This document shows positions 24,770-33,586 of a stretch of DNA of 64,000 bases, one piece after another. The position numbers and the translations under genes were made by a program. The notes beneath the pieces are model-generated. The model was not told where the DNA came from and made no database searches. It saw nothing but the letters and a program-made list of their open reading frames with translations. Numbering within the stretch: the first letter of the stretch is position 1; each line of letters starts with the position of its first letter. Source of the DNA: Clostridia bacterium (lineage in GTDB: Bacteria; Bacillota; Clostridia; UMGS1883); assembly GCA_017411435.1 (NCBI GenBank), contig JAFQQD010000031.1, positions 35,777 through 99,776 on the forward strand. The letters run 5' to 3'.

Positions 24770-27700
24770 TTAGTTCAAACTTTCTGCTGCTGATTTCGCA
24801 AATTTTGCCAAAGCAGGATATAATTCATCGTCATACTGCTCCTGGACTCTGTAAAGATATCCGTTGATGCTTTCTTTCAGCCAAGCCTGTTCAGTACCGT
24901 CAGCAGAGAAAAGCCTAGCCGTCACGAGAGATTCTGCATCTGCGATTGCAAGTGATGATACTGTTGCTCCGCGATACTCTCCGCGTGTCACGAAATCTTC
25001 ATAATAGATTGTTTCTGTTTTTGTTTCACCGTAATAATTTACATACTCGACTTCTATGTACATACCTTCTGTAACATTTTTAAAGTATGCATTGAACTCT
25101 ACTTTATTTCTCAAGAACAGAGATGCTTTTGCTATGTCGGTTTCACTGCACTCGAAAACTTCTGTTAATACCACATCTTCACTTGCATGCACCTGATAAT
25201 CATCGATGTTTTTGTTTGCAAGGTCCTCTTCCTTATATCCAAATGTTTTCTGTGCTCCTGCACCGTAGTTGAGCATATCTACAAATGTTGTCATCCATTT
25301 CTCATAGCCACTCTGCTTACTGAATGAATCAAGACCATACTCTGCATAGTCTCTTATACTTGTTGTATAAGATTTACTAATTTGCTCACCGTTGCTGTTA
25401 TATACAGTGAAAGTCAAGCTGTCAGACATTTCACATGCTGCCACACCTGTATAACTAACTACGTAACAATTTATGCCTTCAACAGACCTCTGTTCGCAGT
25501 CAGCAATATTAATTTTAGTTTCCTTCACTTCGTCTTCCATATGCTGCTCAATCACTACATATGAGCCAGTATCTGTGATATCCTCTGCCTTATAATAAAT
25601 GTTCATTGCAAGAGAATTTCCGAGCACCATATTTCTGCGGAACATTTCAAACACTGCTTTTTCTGTTACTCCATAAGTGTTATCTTCATTCTCGGTGAAT
25701 TCGTATCCTTCAGCGGCAAATACATCATCAGGTCTATTTGTAAATGTACCGCCTGTTACGAAGCCTTCAAGGTTTCGTCCTTCTGCTGTTTGGAAGTAAC
25801 CGAGCGTTCCGATGTTACCACCTGTTACTGAAGCTTCAAACAAAGTACTGGGTTCAAGATACAAGCTTGTTACAGTACCGCCAGTTACAGATACAGAGCC
25901 TTTAACATCCTTGGTGTTTTTGTCTGTTGCGCCATCGCTGGGATTCTGTACCCAGATTGAGCTTACGCTACCATCCTTTACAACAACGCTGTTTTCAAGA
26001 GTAGTACTGTTACAGAACTGACGAATACCATCATAGTAATTGCTTCCTGAAGCTGTAACTGCTGCGCCATTGATTGTTACTGTTGCTGCTGCTGATGTAG
26101 AATTGTTATCAATAGCATAACCAATCTGATTTGTTGATGTAGATTTGTTTTCAATTGTACCGCCGTTTACCGTAAGAGTTCCGGCATTAGTAATTGTGTT
26201 AACTGCATAAGCTGTAGAACCTGTAATCTTATGGTCACACAAAATCTTACCTTCGCCTACTGAATCTTCAATGGTAAGATTACCCTTGTTTGTAATTACT
26301 GCATAAGCCTTAGCTTCTGAAGGAACTCCTGTGATTGTCTTACCTGCAAGGTCAAGTGTGATAGTCTTGCCATTTTCAACTGCAACTGTCTGAGCAAGTT
26401 CAATATCACTAAGAAGTGTTACTGTGTCGCCGGCCTTTGCAGCTGCGATTGCGTCTGCGAAGGTTTCGTAGCCTGTTGTTACATCGCCTGATGTTACTGT
26501 TGCTACATAATTAACAGGAATCGGCCAGATAACCTCATTATCTATGATAAGCGAACCTGATGTTTCCTCTGTTGTATTTGAGGCATTGTACGGCGCACCG
26601 ATTGCTGTATCTTCGCTAACGCCTGCCGCATCAACCTTACCTGTGAAGCTGATATTTGTAAAGGTTACCTTCTGACCTGCCTGATTGTGCCATACGCCTG
26701 CGATACCACCGGTTTCAGGTGTATCTTCTTCATTAGTGTTGGTATTTGTAACATTACCTGTGCAGGTAATATTTTCAAAATTATTACCGTAGTGAGCAAT
26801 ACCAACAATACCGCCTATGTCACAAACATCGCCGATAACATTGATATTAGATGTTACATTCTTAACTGTGTGGCCGCCTTCTCCCATGAAGCCGATAACA
26901 CCGCCTACATAAGTTCTGTAAGCTAAACCATTTTCTGTAGAAGTTGCCTTTACATAACTTGTTTCATCAACATCAATTGTAATATCTGTGATATTGGCAT
27001 AACCGTTCTTACCGCCCATACCACCTACATAAGACATACCATTTACTTCAACATGACCGGTAATCTTGATATTTGTGTATTTTGAGGTATAGGGTGTACC
27101 TGCAACAACACCTACATTAAGTCTGCCTGTAACCTTGGCATTGTTGAAGGCTACATTCTTGATTTCTCCATTTGTTGTTTCAGCGAAGAAGCCCTGGTTG
27201 TTATTCCCTTCTCCGTTTACAACAAGGTTAGAAATTGTGTGACCTGCCCCGTCAAATACACCGCTGAAGGACTGGATTGGAGTCCATGGCTCATTTTTAA
27301 GATCGATATCTGTAAGAAGAGTTACAGTACCCTTACCGTTTGCTGCTGCAAATGCTTTTACGAGAGTTGAGTAATATGTATCACCAATTCTGGCTTCTGT
27401 TGCATTGCTGCTGGCATCATAGTTAGCACCTACAACAGGTAATTCCACATCTTCGCCTTCTAAATTTTTGGCATTTACATTCTCAACAGCAACAATGTTT
27501 GAAATTGTTGCACTGGTGCCACCAAGGAGACCTGCAATGCTGCCAAGACGAATACGGTCTTCGTTTTCTTTCCATGTGGTTTTGCCGACTAATTCTACAT
27601 TCTTTACAGAAACAGTAGAAATTGTGCCGCCAGTAAGCAAGCCAACAATACCGCCGACGCCGCCGACACCATTGATTGCTACATTTTCAACACTCAGGTT

Positions 27701-30700
27701 TTCAAATGTCTGTGTGCTGCCGTTTGGAGCAATTTCAGCGAAAATACCACCGACAATGTTATTACCATTGATAGCGGAGCCGTCATCACCAGAAACGGTA
27801 ATGTTGGTAGCAGACATATCGTAATGACGCGTCATAGCACAAACGCCGGACACATTATTTCCGCCTGTAATCTGAATATCGCCGTTAACGGTAATATTTT
27901 CAAGAGTTGCCTTGTGAGCAACGCCTGCAAGAGCACCGACATTTCTGCCATCTGTATCGATGTCGACATTGGTGATAGTCAAGTCCTTAACAACTGCACC
28001 CTCACCTATGATACCGAAGAGACCGAGGTTTGCGACAGTATCAGGATTGCCATCGAAATATTTTTCTATTTTGAGATTAGAAATCGCCTTATCGTTACCA
28101 TCGAATACACCACTGAACACCACAGAGGCATCTACAGGTGCATATTTTTTGTCATAAGTTGTATCACCGATAGGTGTCCAGTTGTCAACAGCGGACATAT
28201 CAATGTTATCGTTTAATTTAACATATTTGCCTGCGTAGTTGTTACCGGCATTTACGCTGTCGCGGAAGAGAATAAGCTCATCAAGATTATTGATAAGGAA
28301 GGGGTCTTCCTCTGTGCCTGTTCCTGAAAGTGTGGGAGCCGCTTCAATGAAGTCGTCTGCAACATATGTGTAGTCATCTACTGTTGTAAACTCTGCATTG
28401 AGTGCATCTTCCATTGTTTCAGAAAGACCGAGAGCAAGGTTTACTTTGATGTCGGGATTTGCCTCAAGCACTTCGGGTGTCAAATAGATACCGCAGATGA
28501 AGTTTTTAACAGATGCGCAGATATCTGTATACTTAAAGTCAAAGCCTGCGCTTGTAATTACGGGGTAAAGCTTACCATCTTCAACGGTAAATCCATCAAG
28601 CGGAATCTTAACCCACGCACCAAATGTAGGATAATACCCTGCAAGATAGCATCCGTCACCAACAAAACTTCCGTTTTCAAGACCATCTATCTTAATGAAG
28701 AAGTCTGTTGTGTAATTTCCGTAAGCATTTTTTGCAGCCTCTGCTTCAGTGTCCTTTGAAACGAACTGCATAGCAATATTCAAGTCGAAGGCTTCGCTTG
28801 ATGTTGCCATTTTCTGATCCTGATTTCCAAGAAGGTCATAAATATAATAGGTATCCTCGAAGTTATATGCGCCTTCTCCCTTTTCAACTGAGATTTTACC
28901 AAGATTTGAAACCTCTGCTTCGGGGAGCGCACCTACAAGGTGAGTACCATCATTCTGCTCAACAAATGCACCGTTTACAGTGTTATCAGCAAGGAGCTTT
29001 GTAATAAGTGAACTCTTTGAGTCAACATTTATTGTGCTTTCCTGAATATATGAAATATTCGCTTTTGAACCATTTTTAAGAGTAATAACACCTGTACCAT
29101 TACCATCCATTGCGTGGCCTGTAGAAGTACAGATTATTTCAAATTCAGAATTGTCTACAACGATTTCTCCGTCATTACCGCCGTTTTCGCCAAACTGAAT
29201 CATACTACCTGTAAGCTTTGAGCCATTCTTAAGAGTAAGCTTGCCGCTGTTGCGGAGGTATGAACCAAGTGTAACGGTTGAATTATCAATTGTCATCACA
29301 GTACCGGATGCCGCTATCATAAGCTTCGTGCCGGTTGTCATTACACTATCCTTGACATTCACATTGAATACAGGATTCAATGTATCATACTTGGGAGTAG
29401 AGAATGAGAACTGTTTTGTAAAGTCTACAATCGAGTTTTCAAAGGTTATGTCAAACTTTCCGCCTGCATTTGAATTCTTGCTTGATGTGTCTCCAATGAT
29501 GACATACGCATTCTCTACTTCAAACACAGTGTCATTTCCGCCAACGATGGAAAGGCCTGCGACAATATTGAGCGAAGGCTGAATTTGACTCTTATCTGCG
29601 GTCTTTGCATCAGAAACTGTACCTGATACATAGAAACTTGAGCCATAACCAACTGACACTCTGTTTTTACCGAAGACTTCAAGGCTTGCACCCTCTCCGA
29701 CTGTAATAGTGTGGTCGTAGTAGCCTGCGGAGAATTTTTCAATCTTTGTAATTCCTTTGATGGTCAGATTTCCGCCTGCTATGATATAACCAGAGCTTGT
29801 AGTTGCATCATGGTCTGCACCAGATGAGGAAATAGCAAATCCGTTACCATTGAGTACGACACCATCCGGGATAGTAACATCTGTTCCTTCCGCAACAGTT
29901 GCATCTGCGATAAGTGTGATTGTGTCGCCAGCCTTTGCTACTTCAACTGCCTCAGCGAGAGATGCAAACTTCTCATCGCCAATCTGTGCAACTTCATTTG
30001 CTTTGATAACACCTGCATCTTTAAGAGCTTCTTCTGCTTCTGCACTCAAGGTGTTTTCACTGAAGGTTGCCATAACTTCGCTGTCGTCATTAAATACAAG
30101 GTTATTGATCTCATTGCCCGTGATAGTAGCAGTAGCTCCGTTGTAAACCTTGAATCTTTCCTGACCGAAGTCATTGCCTGTTACAACAGGAGAACCGTTT
30201 ACCACGTTCACCTTACCGCTGACAATAGTGTTGTCGGTGAAGGTCGTGTTGCCGCGGAGATAGATTGCATACTGACCTGCAGCAGTTTCAAAATGATTGC
30301 CTGTAACAACGAGATTGTCTCTGTCGGTCTCGTTATAAATAGCGGAACCGCTTGTATTGAATGTACAGCCCGTGATAGTAATATCGCCCTCACCGGGAAG
30401 TATACCTACGCCACCATTGAACTTCACGTTACTGATTTCACCTGAGGTCAAGCCAACACCGCCAGTCACACCGTTAGCATAGTTGATTGTAAGATCCTTG
30501 ATGTTGAGATTGGTAGCGTCGTAGAAAAGTCTGTCTCCGTTCTTTGCAGATTCAATACCATTGATTGTCAGGCTATGTCCTTTACCGTCAATGGTAAGAC
30601 CGTTGATTTCATCAATCGTAATGATCTGTCCTGAGCCGATGGTCAGAGTCTCTGAAATCATAATCCATTCATCAACAGTTACATCATTAACAATCTCAAC

Positions 30701-31774
30701 TGTTCCATCGGGAGCAGCTGCCACGATTGCTTCCTGAAGGTCGGTGAAATTTTCCTCACCAACAGTTGCAACGATTTTAGCAACAGGTTCATCATCAGAT
30801 TCAGGTGTTGTTATATAACCATTGAAGGTAGCCTCTTCGCTAATAGTTAAATCAGCAGGAGCTTCTTCAGCCAGATAAACATTTTCGTTAAATGTTCCAC
30901 CTGTAATGCTTACAGCGGAATCTTCGCTCCATGCACCGCCTTCAGTAGTGCAATAGATTTTGGATGCAACATCCTTGAGTTCAGATGTACCGTTTACATA
31001 AGCAGCTGCGGTGGACTTGATTTCACCGCCTGTGATAGACAGAACGGCATTGGCAGTTGCTGTTGAACTGGGATTCTGCACCCAAATTGCGCTATAACCT
31101 TCGATCAGACCGCCGTTGATGGTAACGCTGTTCTGATTGGTAGTACTATTGCAGAACTGACGAATCGCACTTGTATTGTAATTGTAAAGATGTCCGCCGT
31201 TGATAACGAGAATAGCATCGCCTGTGGTGCTGTTGTTATCAATGGGATACTTTGCGTGAGCGCGAAGGTTCGCTATGGTAATCTTACCGCCGTTTACAGT
31301 AAGAGTACCGCCATTGGAGATAGTGTAGTTACCCTTGCCGTAAAGACTGTCGGCTTCGCCTGTGTAGTTGTAGTTGATTACACCGGTGTCAGGATCGCTA
31401 CTATCGTTAATAGTGAGATTACCATTGTTTGTGATCATTGCCTCGCCCTGAGTTGTGCTATTGTAGGTCATGGTATGACCGTTCAAGTCGATATTAATGG
31501 GGTATTCGCTGTCGATCACAACCGGTGTGGCAAACTCATAGTCAGCCTCCAGTGTAATTACGGGAGCACCAAGAAGAGCCACATTACCAATCGTTTCATA
31601 GAAATACTCGGTAAGCTCAATCGCTTCTTCGAGAGTGGTAGCATCCTGAGAAGTCATCACATTACCTACAGTGAAAACAACAGAGGGTGTGCCTTCAGCA
31701 AAAACATTAAAGCTCATTGTGCTAAGAGCCATTGCAAATGCAAGGACTAAAGCCAAAATTTTTCTTGCTTTCAT
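24770..31774 (-). CDS. Giant secreted beta-helix surface protein with GLUG motifs
   Basis: The protein has 2334 residues. A signal peptide spans residues 1-27 (ends FNVFA). Right-handed beta-helix blocks rich in short ING/VNGG turns fill most of the rest. A recurring entry module of the type G-E/D-x-F-x-x-L-x-E-A ... GDTVTLLSD starts near residues 343, 601, 1465 and 1765. GTGTEEDPFLINN near 1151 opens a region of GLUG-type repeats (VGGIVGLLTGGTI, IGGIVGIAHYG). The C-terminal 300 residues from about 2040 form a separate, unrecognised domain. No LPXTG or SLH anchor is visible. Function is probably adhesion or glycan contact (inferred). An AGGATG site precedes the start. No consensus promoter lies in the 126 bases upstream. 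Confidence 0.85.
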   Translation of the reverse strand: MKARKILALVLAFAMALSTMSFNVFAEGTPSVVFTVGNVMTSQDATTLEEAIELTEYFYETIGNVALLGAPVITLEADYEFATPVVIDSEYPINIDLNGHTMTYNSTTQGEAMITNNGNLTINDSSDPDTGVINYNYTGEADSLYGKGNYTISNGGTLTVNGGKITIANLRAHAKYPIDNNSTTGDAILVINGGHLYNYNTSAIRQFCNSTTNQNSVTINGGLIEGYSAIWVQNPSSTATANAVLSITGGEIKSTAAAYVNGTSELKDVASKIYCTTEGGAWSEDSAVSITGGTFNENVYLAEEAPADLTISEEATFNGYITTPESDDEPVAKIVATVGEENFTDLQEAIVAAAPDGTVEIVNDVTVDEWIMISETLTIGSGQIITIDEINGLTIDGKGHSLTINGIESAKNGDRLFYDATNLNIKDLTINYANGVTGGVGLTSGEISNVKFNGGVGILPGEGDITITGCTFNTSGSAIYNETDRDNLVVTGNHFETAAGQYAIYLRGNTTFTDNTIVSGKVNVVNGSPVVTGNDFGQERFKVYNGATATITGNEINNLVFNDDSEVMATFSENTLSAEAEEALKDAGVIKANEVAQIGDEKFASLAEAVEVAKAGDTITLIADATVAEGTDVTIPDGVVLNGNGFAISSSGADHDATTSSGYIIAGGNLTIKGITKIEKFSAGYYDHTITVGEGASLEVFGKNRVSVGYGSSFYVSGTVSDAKTADKSQIQPSLNIVAGLSIVGGNDTVFEVENAYVIIGDTSSKNSNAGGKFDITFENSIVDFTKQFSFSTPKYDTLNPVFNVNVKDSVMTTGTKLMIAASGTVMTIDNSTVTLGSYLRNSGKLTLKNGSKLTGSMIQFGENGGNDGEIVVDNSEFEIICTSTGHAMDGNGTGVITLKNGSKANISYIQESTINVDSKSSLITKLLADNTVNGAFVEQNDGTHLVGALPEAEVSNLGKISVEKGEGAYNFEDTYYIYDLLGNQDQKMATSSEAFDLNIAMQFVSKDTEAEAAKNAYGNYTTDFFIKIDGLENGSFVGDGCYLAGYYPTFGAWVKIPLDGFTVEDGKLYPVITSAGFDFKYTDICASVKNFICGIYLTPEVLEANPDIKVNLALGLSETMEDALNAEFTTVDDYTYVADDFIEAAPTLSGTGTEEDPFLINNLDELILFRDSVNAGNNYAGKYVKLNDNIDMSAVDNWTPIGDTTYDKKYAPVDASVVFSGVFDGNDKAISNLKIEKYFDGNPDTVANLGLFGIIGEGAVVKDLTITNVDIDTDGRNVGALAGVAHKATLENITVNGDIQITGGNNVSGVCAMTRHYDMSATNITVSGDDGSAINGNNIVGGIFAEIAPNGSTQTFENLSVENVAINGVGGVGGIVGLLTGGTISTVSVKNVELVGKTTWKENEDRIRLGSIAGLLGGTSATISNIVAVENVNAKNLEGEDVELPVVGANYDASSNATEARIGDTYYSTLVKAFAAANGKGTVTLLTDIDLKNEPWTPIQSFSGVFDGAGHTISNLVVNGEGNNNQGFFAETTNGEIKNVAFNNAKVTGRLNVGVVAGTPYTSKYTNIKITGHVEVNGMSYVGGMGGKNGYANITDITIDVDETSYVKATSTENGLAYRTYVGGVIGFMGEGGHTVKNVTSNINVIGDVCDIGGIVGIAHYGNNFENITCTGNVTNTNTNEEDTPETGGIAGVWHNQAGQKVTFTNISFTGKVDAAGVSEDTAIGAPYNASNTTEETSGSLIIDNEVIWPIPVNYVATVTSGDVTTGYETFADAIAAAKAGDTVTLLSDIELAQTVAVENGKTITLDLAGKTITGVPSEAKAYAVITNKGNLTIEDSVGEGKILCDHKITGSTAYAVNTITNAGTLTVNGGTIENKSTSTNQIGYAIDNNSTSAAATVTINGAAVTASGSNYYDGIRQFCNSTTLENSVVVKDGSVSSIWVQNPSDGATDKNTKDVKGSVSVTGGTVTSLYLEPSTLFEASVTGGNIGTLGYFQTAEGRNLEGFVTGGTFTNRPDDVFAAEGYEFTENEDNTYGVTEKAVFEMFRRNMVLGNSLAMNIYYKAEDITDTGSYVVIEQHMEDEVKETKINIADCEQRSVEGINCYVVSYTGVAACEMSDSLTFTVYNSNGEQISKSYTTSIRDYAEYGLDSFSKQSGYEKWMTTFVDMLNYGAGAQKTFGYKEEDLANKNIDDYQVHASEDVVLTEVFECSETDIAKASLFLRNKVEFNAYFKNVTEGMYIEVEYVNYYGETKTETIYYEDFVTRGEYRGATVSSLAIADAESLVTARLFSADGTEQAWLKESINGYLYRVQEQYDDELYPALAKFAKSAAESLN

Positions 31775-31899
31775 TTTTATCTCTCATCCTTTCTATAAAG
31801 TTCCGTGAAGTTGCTGTCTTCACTTACAGGCAGAAATTGTCTTTTATTTACGGCTGCTGTTTCTGCGCATACGCAGCTATATATAAACTCCTAAGAGGA

Positions 31900-32187
31900 T
31901 TAACTTCTTTTTCTGCTTCTTTTTCTGCTTCTTTTTCTGCTCATTCTGACAAGAGGCTTTCCTATAAAAGGAATTTGAGCCATGTATAATCTTTTGAGCT
32001 CGCGTTTCCAATGTTTTTTCTCATTCCCATGCGTTTGCTCAATTTTTGCACAAATATAACTTCGATTATGTGAAAATGGCAAGCATACATTGTTAATGAA
32101 TTTAATTAAAACTGCACCTGCTAAAAAAAACGCTATTATACTCCCCCAAACGATCATTGCAAATCCTAGGGAGTCTATGTATGTCAT
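31900..32187 (-). CDS. Small membrane protein with Arg/Lys/Ser repeat tail
   Basis: The product has 95 residues. One hydrophobic segment spans about 8-32 and the C-terminus is strongly basic, ending in three tandem SRKR-type repeats. Those repeats come from three copies of a 12-base unit at about 31906-31942. An AAGGTGA site seven bases upstream supports the ATG. I recognise no family. It is the first gene after the putative invertible segment and 125 bases upstream of the giant surface-protein gene, so the two could share one switched transcript. Confidence 0.55.
   Translation of the reverse strand: MTYIDSLGFAMIVWGSIIAFFLAGAVLIKFINNVCLPFSHNRSYICAKIEQTHGNEKKHWKRELKRLYMAQIPFIGKPLVRMSRKRSRKRSRKRS
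31906..31942. repeat. Three tandem 12-base repeats inside the small membrane gene
   Basis: The unit TTCTTTTTCTGC occurs three times in a row and encodes the basic repeat tail. Its length is a multiple of three, so copy changes keep the frame. Confidence 0.75.
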
Positions 32188-32238
32188 AAAATCACCTTAT
32201 TCTCCTAAGCAAAAATGACTGTAGCTAAAAAATGCAAG

Positions 32239-32260
32239 CCACATAATCGAAATTATGTGG
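32239..32260. repeat. Left inverted repeat (IR-L) of the putative invertible segment
   Basis: The arms CCACATAAT and ATTATGTGG surround the 4-base centre CGAA. The 22 bases are the exact reverse complement of 32501-32522. A wider dyad, ATGACTGTAG at 32215-32224 and its complement at 32274-32283, brackets this copy only. Confidence 0.8.
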
Positions 32261-32404
32261 TCATTTTTTAAGACTACAGTCATTTAGAAAAAAACATATT
32301 AAATATATCTGCCGTTATTTTGGAAAAAACGGTATGCTTTTTAGACCGATTTTGTTAGTTATGTAAAAAATCGGTCTGTTTGTCTATTCTCTTTTTAATA
32401 CACA

Positions 32405-32434
32405 TTGACGATTTTTCAAAAAACAAACTAAAAT
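32405..32434 (+). promoter_or_regulatory. Secondary promoter within the invertible segment
   Basis: TTGACG, 18-base spacer, TAAAAT, in the same direction as the stronger promoter 32 bases downstream. Confidence 0.4.
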
Positions 32435-32436
32435 CA

Positions 32437-32465
32437 TTGACAACTACCCCTGTTTCTGCTATACT
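32437..32465 (+). promoter_or_regulatory. Consensus promoter within the invertible segment
   Basis: TTGACA, 17-base spacer, TATACT. As sequenced it reads rightward into IR-R and the 3' end of the recombinase gene, away from the surface-protein genes. It drives no plus-strand gene here. Confidence 0.8.
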
Positions 32466-32500
32466 TTATGAGCAGTTATTCTGCTACAGCTATACATATC

Positions 32501-32522
32501 CCACATAATTTCGATTATGTGG
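32501..32522. repeat. Right inverted repeat (IR-R), also a terminator-like hairpin
   Basis: The arms CCACATAAT and ATTATGTGG surround centre TTCG, the exact inverse of IR-L, with one more C/G pair outside. On the plus strand it is a hairpin with a UUCG loop followed by ATTTTTTATTTT, so it should stop transcripts from the promoter at 32437. Confidence 0.8.
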
Positions 32523-32533
32523 GATTTTTTATT

Positions 32534-33376
32534 TTATAATCTTAAAAGTCCCAATTTTTGAATTTGCCTGCGGTGAATTTCGCCCGTCTCCATTGTATAT
32601 ATACGGGTTGTGTTAATGCTTGAGTGTCCAAGAATATCCGCAAGTCTCACAATATCCTTTTGAAGTGTATAATAAGTGCGCGCGAAAAGATGTCTTAAAT
32701 TATGAGGAAACACTTTCTTTTCAGAAACATTTGCACTCTTGCAAAGCGACTTCATCATTTTCCAAATTGTACTTCTGTCAAGCGGTTTTCCTGTTTTGGT
32801 AACAAACACAGGGCCGTTTTTTATTTTGTTGTTTTTAGCATATCCTGCAAGCATTCTACAAAGTTCTTTAGGTAAAATCACAATCCTCATTTTACCCTTA
32901 CAGTTAATGGTAGCCTTCCTTAGCATTATGGCCTCAACTGTTATATACTGTAATTCTGAAACTCGTATACCGCTTGAGCATATTGTCTGCATAAGCATAT
33001 ATAGCCTCTCGTTATTTTTACTCTTTGCAGCATCAAGCAATCTTTCATATTCTGATTTTGAAAGTTCCTTATCTTTTTGAGCAAAAATTTGTTTCTGGAT
33101 TTTAAGCATTTTCACTTTTAATCCATACCATTCTTTATAATCAAAAAAGCTATTTAATGAGGACAAAACAGAATTTACGGAAGCTGGAGCGAACTTATTT
33201 ATCAAATGCTCCTTGTATTCAAGAACTTTTCGTTTGTCTACTTTTTCTCCCGAAACCCACACAAAAAAGGCTTTGACATCCCGCATATACTTATCCAATG
33301 TTGCTGAAGCCTTTTCTTCATTAATTAAATAATCCTTGAAATCTTCAATTGAACTCTGAGTAATTGTTATAGTCAT
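32534..33376 (-). CDS. Tyrosine recombinase (XerC/D-like integrase)
   Basis: The 280-residue protein has an N-terminal SAM-like core-binding domain (about 8-90) and a complete catalytic domain. Visible catalytic residues are Arg138 (SSGIRVSEL), Lys near 162, His225 and Arg228 (HNLRHLFA), His251 (LGHSS) and nucleophile Tyr260 (TRIYTM). GGAAG upstream of the ATG sets the start. Its 3' end is 11 bases from IR-R of the inverted-repeat segment. With no phage or plasmid genes nearby, I infer a dedicated DNA invertase. A solitary integrase remnant is the alternative. Confidence 0.9.
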   Translation of the reverse strand: MTITITQSSIEDFKDYLINEEKASATLDKYMRDVKAFFVWVSGEKVDKRKVLEYKEHLINKFAPASVNSVLSSLNSFFDYKEWYGLKVKMLKIQKQIFAQKDKELSKSEYERLLDAAKSKNNERLYMLMQTICSSGIRVSELQYITVEAIMLRKATINCKGKMRIVILPKELCRMLAGYAKNNKIKNGPVFVTKTGKPLDRSTIWKMMKSLCKSANVSEKKVFPHNLRHLFARTYYTLQKDIVRLADILGHSSINTTRIYTMETGEIHRRQIQKLGLLRL

Positions 33377-33586
33377 CTGAACAACTTCCTTTCACTGATT
33401 ATATTATTATTTTACCACAAAAATAATAATATTCTAGCAAGTTGCCAATGATCTGTCATGCTTTATAAAAGATTGTATGTATTCTTGACTTCCCATTATA
33501 TTATGCTTTTTCCCCTTGTCAATTATTTTTTAGTTCTTTTTTTATTCCTCCTATCATATATTTATCGTGACAAAGGAGGAATTTTT

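Noticed and set aside
31190..31750. 186-codon plus-strand open frame
   Set aside because: It is antisense to the 5' part of the giant surface gene, whose repetitive codon pattern opens other frames. No ribosome site.
32239..32522. The two inverted repeats as two unrelated terminators
   Set aside because: Independent terminators would not share 22 exact bases with inversely oriented centres; a terminator role may still exist for the right copy.
32534..33376. Tyrosine recombinase as a prophage integrase
   Set aside because: No phage, plasmid or conjugation genes are near, and exact inverted repeats lie next to it, so an invertase role fits better.
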